Source: a virus
DNA length: 64,000 bases
Virus record (IMG/VR): IMGVR_UViG_3300034101_006325
Span: 1-64,000 of that record
Strand: one strand, 5' to 3'
The notes below the pieces were generated by a model. That model was not told the origin of the DNA. It saw only the letters and a list, made by a program, of their open reading frames with translations, and did not search any database. Positions 48,121 to 56,281 of the stretch are shown here, in pieces. Each line of letters opens with the position of its first letter. The first letter of the stretch is position 1. Both the position numbers and the translations under genes were made by a program.

Positions 48121-49100
48121 AAAGACCGGCCATATCTGACGGCAGGAGTCATCTTAAAATCAAAATTAATTGTTGCTCTATTGGCGTCCAAAATGCAAGG
48201 TGCTCCCATCGGTATGGGGCACGTATATTTGCCATGAGAAAAACTCACGCCATAAATACAAGGTGGTCCATCTTTCAAATATTGAAGAATTACTTCTTCA
48301 AGAGTCGCGGCATCATTTCCATAGCCTTCTTTTTTAGGAAGGTCAAAAAATTCTCCCAATACTATCCCAGCGAGTTTGTTAAGAACACCAGCAAGCTTAA
48401 GATGTAAAAGCATCCTTGAAAGTTCCATAGAACTAGTTTTTGTGTCCTCAAGAAAAAGTATAGTATTTTCAACATCTGGAAAGTAGTCTGTTCCAATTAA
48501 ATGTACGAATGTGTTGAAATTTCCACCTATCGCACAACCTTTTGCAATGCCTGGCGATACAGTTCGCGGCTGCATTTCATTTATACAAAAAGGCTTATCT
48601 CCCCAGTGTTGTTCTGACATGAGAAGTTCTAAGGCTAACTTAAGAGAAGTTGTATCACATTCTACTGCAGTATTGCCTTTGTCGCATCTTACAGCTGCTC
48701 CTCTGCCATTAATTGTAACAAGTCTAGCTTTTGTCAATATTCCCATTGATATTGAAGTATTATCAGACTTGCCAAGAAAAGGCTTTTGAGATTTTCTTAT
48801 AGTATCAAAATTAAGATAAGGAAGCAAAGCTGCAGCTCCTTCGCCCCCGCGTGCAGCAATTACAGCCGAAATATTGGGATCTGAAAATGCCCAGTTGAGT
48901 TCTTCAGCTCTTTCTTGAACACTTGCAGAATTATGAATTGTCGTCCTTAAATTCTTAACACATGGGCCTAGAATAGGATTGAGACCACATTCTCTTATTG
49001 CATCCAATCCTGCTAACAATTCATTTGACATGAAAGTAGCAGATGGTGCAACAACTGCAACATTGCTTCCTGCACGAACTCTTTTTGGTGGTATGTACAT
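48117..49100 (-). CDS. Peptidase S66 family (LD-carboxypeptidase/MccF-like)
   Basis: A 327-residue S66 protein: V-A-V-V-A-P-S-A near the start, F-L-G-K-S-D-N-T with the nucleophile Ser (canonical G-Y-S-D), I-L-F-L-E-D-T with Glu, and F-S-H-G-K with His. LdcA trims tetrapeptides from recycled murein; MccF hydrolyses microcin C-type aminoacyl nucleotides and confers self-immunity. Either fits. The AATATTTA motif precedes ATG 49100 by 5 nt with no ribosome binding site. Confidence 0.85.
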   Translation of the reverse strand: MYIPPKRVRAGSNVAVVAPSATFMSNELLAGLDAIRECGLNPILGPCVKNLRTTIHNSASVQERAEELNWAFSDPNISAVIAARGGEGAAALLPYLNFDTIRKSQKPFLGKSDNTSISMGILTKARLVTINGRGAAVRCDKGNTAVECDTTSLKLALELLMSEQHWGDKPFCINEMQPRTVSPGIAKGCAIGGNFNTFVHLIGTDYFPDVENTILFLEDTKTSSMELSRMLLHLKLAGVLNKLAGIVLGEFFDLPKKEGYGNDAATLEEVILQYLKDGPPCIYGVSFSHGKYTCPIPMGAPCILDANRATINFDFKMTPAVRYGRSL

Positions 49101-49105
49101 GTCTT

Positions 49106-49113
49106 TAAATATT
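49106..49113 (-). promoter_or_regulatory. AATATTTA upstream motif
   Basis: AATATTTA on the minus strand ends 5 nt before ATG 49100 of the S66 peptidase gene, separated by AAGAC. If it is a promoter -10-type element the mRNA would be nearly leaderless. Confidence 0.4.
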
Positions 49114-49122
49114 CAGACAAAG

Positions 49123-49383
49123 TCAAACAGAAATTTGAGTTAGTTTGTTTTTAATTTGATCAATAATCTCAAATGTTTGTGAATATTCCAGCCGTGCTTG
49201 TGCAAGTCGATTGGTCATCTTTTGCTTTTTTGAGGCATCCCATTTTTTTGAACTTTTGCGATTCATAATGTCTTCATATCTTTCAATCTTTCCTTTTGTG
49301 TCAATTTGAATCTTTGTAAATTGATCAAGCAGATTATCAAGATATTCTTTTTCTGAAATAGCTTTTTTCTTAACAGTTTTCAT
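49123..49383 (-). CDS. Hypothetical coiled-coil protein
   Basis: An 86-residue, highly charged helical protein (K-K-K-A-I-S-E-K-E-Y-L-D-N-L-L and I-N-K-L-T-Q-I-S-type tail). It shares one base with the methyltransferase stop. No function assigned. Confidence 0.5.
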   Translation of the reverse strand: MKTVKKKAISEKEYLDNLLDQFTKIQIDTKGKIERYEDIMNRKSSKKWDASKKQKMTNRLAQARLEYSQTFEIIDQIKNKLTQISV

Positions 49384-50147
49384 TACAACCTCTCTATCAT
49401 TTTATTAAAAATTTCTTCGTCTTTCTCGACGACAATAAATTTTCTGCCTAATTTTCTTGCAGAAAATGCAGTTGCTCCACTGCCAGCAAAAGGATCAACA
49501 ACGATGTCACCTGGGTCGGTGTGGACTTCAATAGGGATCTCAACGACACGTTCAGCTTTTTGGGTAGGATGCAATTTACCTCTAAATATTTCAGTAACGT
49601 CTGTCCAGACATTTGTTCGACGATAGAACTCACTCTTAGCTGGATACTTTTCATTGTAACCAGCATACCCTCTCTTCGTCTCGAGGAGCGGGATGTTGAA
49701 CTTTAAAGGCTTCTTTGGATTTCCCTTGATGAAGTAGGCGAGTTCTTCACGCGTAAAGAGATAGTTGTTTTGGACTCCATACGCACGCTTCTTTGACCAG
49801 GTAATGAGATTGGCCATCTTAAAGTTATCATCTTCAACTCTCGTGAGATACTTGATGAAAGGACGGAAATCAGGAAGTCCAATACCTCCCCAGACATAGA
49901 ATGCTCCTCCTTGAAGTAGAACCTCCGACCACAATCGTGTCCATTGGATCATGTGGTCGGCATATTGGTCGTCAGTCGTCTTTACCCGATCCCATTCCTG
50001 CATGACTATGTTGCCATAAGGAGGATCAGTTGCGATCAGAGGTACTCCTCCGGTTTCGCCTAGCCACGCTTTAACTTCTTCAATTGTATCTCTTGAAGAA
50101 GAATCGCCATTAATAGCAAGTCCATCTTTAAACTCAACTTTCTTCAT
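49383..50147 (-). CDS. DNA methyltransferase (beta class)
   Basis: The 254-residue protein has the catalytic A-T-D-P-P-Y-G near residue 38 and the AdoMet motif V-V-D-P-F-A-G-S-G-A-T near the C-terminus, the beta-class order of N4/N6 amino-methyltransferases. It has G-G-A-F-Y-V-W-G-G and the target region between. No restriction partner is near, so it may be an orphan protective or regulatory methylase. It overlaps the next gene by 4 nt. Confidence 0.88.
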   Translation of the reverse strand: MKKVEFKDGLAINGDSSSRDTIEEVKAWLGETGGVPLIATDPPYGNIVMQEWDRVKTTDDQYADHMIQWTRLWSEVLLQGGAFYVWGGIGLPDFRPFIKYLTRVEDDNFKMANLITWSKKRAYGVQNNYLFTREELAYFIKGNPKKPLKFNIPLLETKRGYAGYNEKYPAKSEFYRRTNVWTDVTEIFRGKLHPTQKAERVVEIPIEVHTDPGDIVVDPFAGSGATAFSARKLGRKFIVVEKDEEIFNKMIERL

Positions 50148-50569
50148 GTTGTTCTCCGCGCTCTCTTCTCAGAACATGGATCACAGGAAGTATGTATCCA
50201 ACCTCTAAAACTTTGTTGTTTGCCCGGATTGCCGCAGGTTTCACAAATTTTCATAGACATTGTCTCGGCAAAAGAAATGAAAGCTTCTGTGATATCGTCC
50301 CCACCCGTGACATAAAAACGAAGTCCTCCAAATTTTTCTTTAATTTGTTCTGCAACAACTTGAAGATTCTCTAGCTCTTCTGCGTTGTTGATATTTTTTG
50401 ATCGCCAGTCAATGTGAGATTGAATTTTGCTGCAGAGTGTATCTACCAGTTCAAACCAACCATCATCGCATTCTAACCCCCACATGTCAAGAGGTTCATC
50501 TTTATGTGTCGAAGTCTTAAAAATCTTGGGATATCTTTGGCGAAGCAATAGATCTTTTTCAGGCGACAT
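50144..50569 (-). CDS. Hypothetical zinc-binding protein
   Basis: A 141-residue protein with C-E-T-C-G-N and S-C-D-P-C-S-E near the C-terminus, a likely zinc site, after a helical middle. The opening K-D-L-L-L-R-Q-R-Y-P-K-I-F is typical of a family seen in large phages. Overlaps the methyltransferase gene. Confidence 0.6.
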   Translation of the reverse strand: MSPEKDLLLRQRYPKIFKTSTHKDEPLDMWGLECDDGWFELVDTLCSKIQSHIDWRSKNINNAEELENLQVVAEQIKEKFGGLRFYVTGGDDITEAFISFAETMSMKICETCGNPGKQQSFRGWIHTSCDPCSEKRARRTT

Positions 50570-50615
50570 GTGTGGGATTATACAATGTCAAACGGAAAAA
50601 TTCAAAAATAAGAAA

Positions 50616-51098
50616 TTATGAATTTTTTTCCCAACTAGATGAAGTCTCATCGTCGACAATAGGACCGCCACCTGTCCATGTGTAACACGTGCGCATCGAA
50701 TGACACTTAAAATGATGCATCCAGCAATAACCTAGTGACTGCCAAGGCTCGCCAGAAGATATTGCTGCCATGATCTCGCTTTGTGGCATAATCTCACCAG
50801 GCATACACTCTATCATTCTCGGTGATACATCAAAAGCACCACAATTACCACACTTTGATTCTTTAGCGACATCGGAAGTCGTGTTCCAGTGTTCAGCTAT
50901 TCTTTCCCAATATTTCTCGTCGGATAGGTTTAGAGGACCATATTGAATGTGAGGAGCAGAAATTGCTTTATTTCTATTTAAAGTATTGAGCTTGAGATCT
51001 TGAGTTGCAGCTGGACAAGCAGCATCTTCTTGAATTACGGGAAGTCTTCTTATTTCTTCGCGTATCACTCTTCTTAGCTGTGTAATTGTTAATTTCAC
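50616..51098 (-). CDS. Tag-bearing Cys-rich protein
   Basis: GTG 51098 makes the N-terminus M-K-L-T-I-T-Q-L-R-R-V-I-R-E-E-I, an exact tag-type opening. The C-terminal half has C-G-N-C-G, then Y-C-W-M-H-H-F-K-C and R-T-C-Y-T-W, a cluster of about seven Cys plus His, perhaps a metal or Fe-S site. G-G-G-P-I-V ends the domain. Similar Cys patterns are known to me only loosely from large phages. Probably virion-internal. Confidence 0.6.
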   Translation of the reverse strand: MKLTITQLRRVIREEIRRLPVIQEDAACPAATQDLKLNTLNRNKAISAPHIQYGPLNLSDEKYWERIAEHWNTTSDVAKESKCGNCGAFDVSPRMIECMPGEIMPQSEIMAAISSGEPWQSLGYCWMHHFKCHSMRTCYTWTGGGPIVDDETSSSWEKNS

Positions 51099-51109
51099 TT
51101 GCAATTACC

Positions 51110-51730
51110 TTACTTCTTTTTTGACTTTCTTTTCTTGCCTCTGTGTTTTTGAATCTGCTTCCACTGTGCAGCGTCCACTTTTCTTGCAGGGCCTCCTGTT
51201 AAAACAGAATTAACACGGGCCATCGCCCATTGATGTGCTGATGCACCAGGTCTATGACCCGTTCGCCATGCTGCCAATCCCTTGTTGTATATGGCACGTA
51301 AAGCACCCATCGGTGCTCCGGTTTTTTCGGCCTTATTTTTTAAGGCTGTCTTGACATTCGATCCTTTTTTCTTTTCAAGCAAAATTTCTTCCACAAATTC
51401 TCTTAATAGATCGACGTCGTCATCAAGAATTTCGTCTTCACCCAGCAGATCGTACTCCAATAAATCTTCCATAATGTCTATTTCCTCTAGCTGCTCCTTG
51501 ACTTTGCCGAAACGTTTTTCGAAATTTTTGGTGTGCACGGATTTCTTGGTGGGCCTAGGTTCACCGCTAGACATAAAGTCTGTTGGAAATCTTGAGGCAT
51601 CGTATGCTGACTTATCGCCAGAATCCGTTTTTGATCCACGTTCTATTTCTTTTCTTCTCTTTGTCTTGTTGCGGACGCCCTTTAGATAGTTAGGATCAAT
51701 TTTTTTCTTTTTTTCTTTAAGATCTTCCAC
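51110..51730 (-). CDS. DUF5824-like phage protein
   Basis: GTG 51730 is the best start before the divergent gene at 51759. The roughly 206-residue protein begins with K/E-rich helices, an acidic stretch in the middle and a C-terminal domain K-T-A-L-K-N-K-A-E-K-T-G-A-P-M-G-A-L-R-A-I-Y written in pieces, then W-R-T-G-H-R-P-G-A and Q-W-A-M-A-R-V-N-S. This end matches the phage DUF5824 family. It ends in R-G-K-K-R-K-S-K-K-K. Function unknown, likely structural. Confidence 0.65.
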   Translation of the reverse strand: MEDLKEKKKKIDPNYLKGVRNKTKRRKEIERGSKTDSGDKSAYDASRFPTDFMSSGEPRPTKKSVHTKNFEKRFGKVKEQLEEIDIMEDLLEYDLLGEDEILDDDVDLLREFVEEILLEKKKGSNVKTALKNKAEKTGAPMGALRAIYNKGLAAWRTGHRPGASAHQWAMARVNSVLTGGPARKVDAAQWKQIQKHRGKKRKSKKK

Positions 51731-51758
51731 GTCACTAATTATTACCAAAGAGGATTGT

Positions 51759-52520
51759 ATGATCAAAAAAGGATCCCAAGGTTCCGACGTTGAAAGTTGG
51801 CAATTATTTTTGCGCGGTCTTAAACACAACAGCAAAGTCATTGTGAACGGAATATTCGACGATGTCACTGACGCAGAAACAAGAATATTTCAAACTGAAA
51901 ATAAACTTTTATCAGATGGTATTGTCGGTCCTGCGACTTTACAGGCATCTTATAAATATGAATACCCAGAAGCGCACGAAAGATCTATAGATTATCAGAA
52001 TCCTGGCATACAAAATCTTTCTTTTATTGAAAGACAGAAACTATTCGGATATTTTTCGTATGAGCCTGCGCCTACGCCAGACAATCCAGAAGCAATTAGA
52101 ATTAAAGACGCATGGTCGGTTACAAACATAAAATCTGTGTATGTGCCTCAGCTTGCCGGCGTGGCGGGCGCATCAAAGTCTGGGATTGTCCAAGTTCACA
52201 CAAAAATAGCAGATCAGTTCGTAGGACTTTTTCAAGCATGGGAGGATGCAGGACTCAAAGACAGAATCTTGACATGGGGTGGCTCATGGGTTCCTCGATT
52301 TATTAGGGGCTCAAGATCGTCGCTTTCCAATCATTCTTGGGGCACTGCATTCGATATAAATGCACAATGGAATGGACTTGGCGTCAAACCTGCAGACGTA
52401 GGTAAAAAGGGAAGTGTAAAAGAATTAGTTTCAATTGCAGTCGATCATGGATTCTATTGGGGTGGGTGGTTTCCTCGAAGGCCTGATGGAATGCACTTTG
52501 AAGCTTATAAAATTATATAA
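51759..52520 (+). CDS. Endolysin: peptidoglycan-binding domain plus M15 peptidase
   Basis: A 253-residue plus-strand protein. Residues 1-65 form a PG-binding-1 domain (S-Q-G-S-D-V-E-S-W-Q, G-I-F-D-D-V-T, G-I-V-G-P-A-T). Residues about 130-253 form a D-Ala-D-Ala/L-Ala-D-Glu peptidase of family M15: S-N-H-S-W-G-T-A-F-D-I-N with His and Asp zinc ligands, and D-G-M-H-F-E with the last His. It cleaves the murein peptide, likely for lysis. No signal peptide, so a holin is needed (candidate at 26313). Confidence 0.9.
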   Translation: MIKKGSQGSDVESWQLFLRGLKHNSKVIVNGIFDDVTDAETRIFQTENKLLSDGIVGPATLQASYKYEYPEAHERSIDYQNPGIQNLSFIERQKLFGYFSYEPAPTPDNPEAIRIKDAWSVTNIKSVYVPQLAGVAGASKSGIVQVHTKIADQFVGLFQAWEDAGLKDRILTWGGSWVPRFIRGSRSSLSNHSWGTAFDINAQWNGLGVKPADVGKKGSVKELVSIAVDHGFYWGGWFPRRPDGMHFEAYKII

Positions 52521-52550
52521 GAAAGGTCCGAGAACCAGCTCGGACCTTTC
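52521..52550. terminator. Convergent hairpin terminator
   Basis: A perfect 12-bp inverted repeat, GAAAGGTCCGAG (52521-52532) and CTCGGACCTTTC (52539-52550), with a 6-nt loop. It sits directly after the endolysin stop and before the Hsp20 stop, so it can terminate both convergent transcripts. No strong T-run follows on either side, so strength is uncertain. Confidence 0.75.
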
Positions 52551-52568
52551 CTTGGGTCAAAATATTTG

Positions 52569-52919
52569 TTAAGTAACAATAGGAATTTTTTTAGATTTTG
52601 TCTCTAACTTTTTAGGAAGTTTAATTTCAAGAAGACCATCTTGAAGATGAGCCGTAACAGAATTTTCATCTACTGTAGATTTGAGTGCATATGAATACGA
52701 AAATTCTTTACCGTGTCTAGACTTGCCAGAAACCTTTAATGTTTTTCCTTCTACAGTAACTTCAAGATCCGATGATTTGACTCCTGGCATTTCTATCTTT
52801 ATACCTTCATCGTCGATTGAGTCAGCTCTTGCTTTTGTCTGTAAATCGCCAAAAAAACCGAATGAATCTAAAAGATCGAAAGTAGGCGTTCTAAAACCAT
52901 CGTAGTATCTAGTAATCAT
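52569..52919 (-). CDS. Small heat shock protein Hsp20/alpha-crystallin
   Basis: ATG 52919 follows AAGGAG. The 116-residue protein has the alpha-crystallin domain: I-K-I-E-M-P-G-V, L-K-V-S-G-K and G-L-L-E-I-K-L-P-K with the C-terminal I-P-I-V (I-x-I/V motif). ATP-independent holdases of this type occur in cyanophages and other large phages. It would protect virion or host proteins from aggregation. Confidence 0.9.
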   Translation of the reverse strand: MITRYYDGFRTPTFDLLDSFGFFGDLQTKARADSIDDEGIKIEMPGVKSSDLEVTVEGKTLKVSGKSRHGKEFSYSYALKSTVDENSVTAHLQDGLLEIKLPKKLETKSKKIPIVT

Positions 52920-53008
52920 TTTTAACTCCTTAGTGTAATTCATGCGGATCCCGTCCGCATGAACATGTTAAACACCAACTTGAGTTTGAAAACCCCCTAA
53001 GCAAAAAA

Positions 53009-53092
53009 TTATTTTTTTGTTTGGTCAATATCGTTCAGAAAAATTCTTGTGCTAATCAATATTGAAATCAATACAAAAAAAATAATTTTCAT
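53009..53092 (-). CDS. Predicted 27-residue membrane peptide
   Basis: ATG 53092 follows the TAA of the upstream gene by one base, and the frame runs to TAA 53009. The peptide starts M-K-I-I-F-F-V-L-I-S-I-L-I-S-T and is hydrophobic for about 20 residues. It could be a real small membrane protein or chance coding in an AT-rich gap; coupling to the stop favours the former. Confidence 0.4.
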   Translation of the reverse strand: MKIIFFVLISILISTRIFLNDIDQTKK

Positions 53093-53093
53093 C

Positions 53094-53351
53094 TTAATTC
53101 TCAAAGATGAGAGGAACTGAAGTTCCTGCTTGCTTGGCCTTCAATGCTTCAGCTTCATCAAGATACTTTTTGTGCATTTCAGCAACTTGCTTTTCGTATT
53201 CAGGATCAAGTGTAACAGTGTCGGGATTGTTTGAATCGACTACAAGACGAACCTGCCTCATCAAATCAGCTCCGTCGACACCGAGAAGAAGTGCTTCTTG
53301 AAAAATCTGGATCATTCGCATTGCAACTGTATCTGAAATTTTATAACTCAT
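53094..53351 (-). CDS. Hypothetical protein
   Basis: ATG 53351 behind AGGTGA. The roughly 85-residue product is helical with E-Y-E-K-Q-V-A-E-M-H-K-K-Y-L-D-E-A. Similar short proteins occur in T4-like marine phages. Function unknown. Confidence 0.55.
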   Translation of the reverse strand: MSYKISDTVAMRMIQIFQEALLLGVDGADLMRQVRLVVDSNNPDTVTLDPEYEKQVAEMHKKYLDEAEALKAKQAGTSVPLIFEN

Positions 53352-53384
53352 GGTCACCTAACATCAATGTAGGCATGTAATAAA

Positions 53385-55667
53385 TCAATGTATCAGACTT
53401 TTTCTTTTTACTTCGAACAAAAGTGCAGCCTGACGTCTCGCAACCTCAGAAATCATCCAGTCGGGAAGTACATCCAAAACTTTTTTAATCGTATCTGTTT
53501 TAACGTTCTTTAGATCAGTCTTTATCGCTGCAGCTGCTTTTTCTTTCCTACCTGAAGGTTCTGTGGACCCTTCTCCTGCTCCCGCACCAGGAGAAGGTCC
53601 TTCGGGAAGACCGGGAACGCCGGCGTCAGCAGCAGCTTTGGCAATCTCGGCAGCATTTTTTGCTTTAATCGCGTCAATATACTTTTTTATGCCTCCTGCG
53701 TCCGCGATATCATTTTGTAATTTAGCAGGATCTTCACCCAGCTCGTCAGCAAGCTCTTTGACAAACTTTTTAATAATTTCTGTGCTTGATTTCAGCAACT
53801 TGTCATATGCCTTATCTTTTTCGGAACTTTGAGATGCCAATTTTTCTAGCTCGCTTTTAAGCTGATCATTTCTTTTCTTTTCATCGTCCACACGCTGAGC
53901 AAGCTCTGTCTCTCTTTTCGCGAGCTGAGACAAAATTTGTTTCTTTTCATCTTCGGACTTGTTCAAAAGAGTCTTATACCAAGTAGAAATTTTTTCATTT
54001 AAACCTTGAAGTATCGAATAAATTAAAACAAGCGCAGGCGTAGGCTTTGATCGTATTTCCTCATAACGTGCGCGAGGCTCTGAAGTCTGCTGTATAAGTT
54101 CTTTGTCACCTGTAGAATCAATAAATACAATTACATCTTGTAAATTCTTTTTTAAGACATCAGCTACCTGCTTATGTTTGGTAGGATTAGACTCTATCTG
54201 AGCAAAAATACTTTCCGATCTACTCAATTCTTTTTGAGTGCCTTGACTTGCTCTAATCACATCTTGCACAATTTTTGAGATTTCTTGTGCAGAGGATAGT
54301 GAACTTGGCTCTTTCTTCGGAGCATCCATCTCAGCATTTGGAAATTTTTGTTTTAATCTTGCAAGTCCGGCCTGCTTTTCTTCGTCAGATAATTTTTCTT
54401 TGTCTACAATCTCATTAAACTCATCCATTACTTTTCTAAAAGCATCAGGGGATATTTTCGAAGCTCTTGCGTTTTGAATCTTGCCAATTTTTTCCAAAAA
54501 TACCTTGAGAGATTGATTGCTAATGGCGCTTTTTTGTTCAAAAAGTAAATCTATCCAATCAGAAGACGTACCATCACATTCAAAAAGTTTAATTTTTGCA
54601 TCAAAAACATCTTCGGCAGTAATGTAGCTTCTGCTCTCTTGCGCAGGTACAGGTGCTGCAGGCGGAGAAGCAGATCCTGGTTCGGGCTTTTGACCCTTTT
54701 TCCCGCCTTTTTTGCCGCTCTTTTTGCTATTGTTGTATACAACCAAAGCATTTAAAATTTTTGCGATGGTATCTTTCTTTATTTTTGTCTGTGCTGCAAT
54801 TGAATCAATAAAACTATTTAAAAACTGCCCAGGATCATCCTTCGCCTTGGCAGAAATTGTAGCAGATGTTTTTCCCTTGCCATCCGTCGCAGCAGCAGCA
54901 ACGAGAGAAATTAATTGACTCGTCGATGTGGCTGGTTGGCCAGACGTAGGTAATATTTTATCAGGTGAAACAAGCACTCCCGGGGCTTCCGACGCGACGA
55001 AATCTTGGACGCTACTTTGCACATTTTTTGTCGTAAATCCTCCGAGGACTGACTTCCTGAGCTGAAGCAGGCTCTTTGCTGGCACTGTCATGAGCTCTTG
55101 AATAAAGATATCTTCATTATCTACGAAAGGAATCCTACTGACACCTAAAAGGGACTTTAACTTTGAAAATATTCCTTCAGCAGCAAAAGCTTTCTTGAGG
55201 ACCTTTTTTACATTCTCAGCATTGTTGCCCGACTGTTCTTCTAAGCTCGGACCATTCTTTTTAAATTTAGGAAAATTTGCAGGATCAGATACGATATCCT
55301 CGAGAAAATCAAATCCTGACTCCAAGGTACTGAGCATTGACATGCTCTTAAGGACAGGATTATTATCGACCTTGACACCAAATACATTAGCCAGCTTGGC
55401 GATGCCGGTCTTTTTCTTTGTGGCTTCTGGATTTTTTGCCATTTCTTCAAGAGCTTTTTGCATAGCAGATGCAGTCACAGTCATGCCTTCTTTCTGTGCA
55501 ACAGCGGCAATGTCTGCAATCTTTTTCTTTATAACAGTCAAATCCTTGTAGCTTTTGTCCAAAGCCTCAAGAATGATATAAGCAGTAGACTCAGCAATAA
55601 GTCTTTCCTGCATTGATTCTGTCAAAAGAAGCTCAAAATTTCTTAAGTACGGTGTCATCTGATTCAT
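53385..55667 (-). CDS. Large helical structural-like protein
   Basis: A 760-residue protein. It opens M-N-Q-M-T-P-Y-L-R-N-F-E-L-L-L-T-E-S and is helical for about 330 residues. A Lys/Gly/Pro linker (about 325-345: K-K-G-G-K-K-G-Q-K-P-E-P) follows, then a long charged coiled coil (about 470-640) and a second Gly/Pro linker near 700. No enzyme motif. TATATTTA precedes ATG 55667 by 6 nt. It resembles internal virion or scaffold proteins by composition only. Confidence 0.55.
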   Translation of the reverse strand: MNQMTPYLRNFELLLTESMQERLIAESTAYIILEALDKSYKDLTVIKKKIADIAAVAQKEGMTVTASAMQKALEEMAKNPEATKKKTGIAKLANVFGVKVDNNPVLKSMSMLSTLESGFDFLEDIVSDPANFPKFKKNGPSLEEQSGNNAENVKKVLKKAFAAEGIFSKLKSLLGVSRIPFVDNEDIFIQELMTVPAKSLLQLRKSVLGGFTTKNVQSSVQDFVASEAPGVLVSPDKILPTSGQPATSTSQLISLVAAAATDGKGKTSATISAKAKDDPGQFLNSFIDSIAAQTKIKKDTIAKILNALVVYNNSKKSGKKGGKKGQKPEPGSASPPAAPVPAQESRSYITAEDVFDAKIKLFECDGTSSDWIDLLFEQKSAISNQSLKVFLEKIGKIQNARASKISPDAFRKVMDEFNEIVDKEKLSDEEKQAGLARLKQKFPNAEMDAPKKEPSSLSSAQEISKIVQDVIRASQGTQKELSRSESIFAQIESNPTKHKQVADVLKKNLQDVIVFIDSTGDKELIQQTSEPRARYEEIRSKPTPALVLIYSILQGLNEKISTWYKTLLNKSEDEKKQILSQLAKRETELAQRVDDEKKRNDQLKSELEKLASQSSEKDKAYDKLLKSSTEIIKKFVKELADELGEDPAKLQNDIADAGGIKKYIDAIKAKNAAEIAKAAADAGVPGLPEGPSPGAGAGEGSTEPSGRKEKAAAAIKTDLKNVKTDTIKKVLDVLPDWMISEVARRQAALLFEVKRKSLIH

Positions 55668-55673
55668 CAGCTC

Positions 55674-55681
55674 TAAATATA
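55674..55681 (-). promoter_or_regulatory. TATATTTA upstream motif
   Basis: TATATTTA on the minus strand, 6 nt before ATG 55667; GAGCTG lies between. Confidence 0.4.
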
Positions 55682-55696
55682 CAGTTTGTCAGGGGT

Positions 55697-56281
55697 TTAA
55701 ATTATGCCAAAAACTTTTAAAGAATTAAGCAAATCTCGCGAGACTTCTTCGATGGTTTGATTGCAATTAATCACTTGAGATTTATCAATGTTTTGATCTG
55801 CCCATTCTTTATAGATTTTTCTCACACTTAATTGCAATTTTTGATCAGACTCATAAACATCTTCAGCAATATGAGCATGAGATTGACCCAATAAAATAAT
55901 TGTGCAATCTGGGACCTTTAATCTATCATATAATTTTTTTGTGAATTCTTGAGAAACACCAGAAGCTTCTCCGTATACAACGGTTGATAGACTCCAGCGG
56001 TCCATTATAATAAAGTCATAAGACTTTTCAAGACGAGGTAGAACTGTCCACTGAAATATTTGTCTATTGAAGTATTGAAACCACTGAAATAATCTGGGGA
56101 ATTTCTTGGCTAGGCCATTCCCTAACATCCAATAGATGACTCCATGAATTATATTGGATTTAATTGGCACTTCGACGACTACAGCTTTTTTACCCGTGAG
56201 CTTTAAGTAATCACACAAAATATTGCTCTGCGTCGCCTTGCCGCAGCGATCAGGCCCTTCAATTACAAGAAATTTGCTCAT
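55697..56281 (-). CDS. tmk: Thymidylate kinase
   Basis: The 194-residue protein has the P-loop I-E-G-P-D-R-C-G-K-A-T-Q, the D-R-W substrate motif in M-D-R-W-S-L-S-T-V-V-Y, and Y-D-R-L-K-V-P-D. It phosphorylates dTMP (and dUMP) to the diphosphate. It overlaps the ThyX gene by 4 nt, linking dTMP synthesis and activation. Confidence 0.9.
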   Translation of the reverse strand: MSKFLVIEGPDRCGKATQSNILCDYLKLTGKKAVVVEVPIKSNIIHGVIYWMLGNGLAKKFPRLFQWFQYFNRQIFQWTVLPRLEKSYDFIIMDRWSLSTVVYGEASGVSQEFTKKLYDRLKVPDCTIILLGQSHAHIAEDVYESDQKLQLSVRKIYKEWADQNIDKSQVINCNQTIEEVSRDLLNSLKVFGII

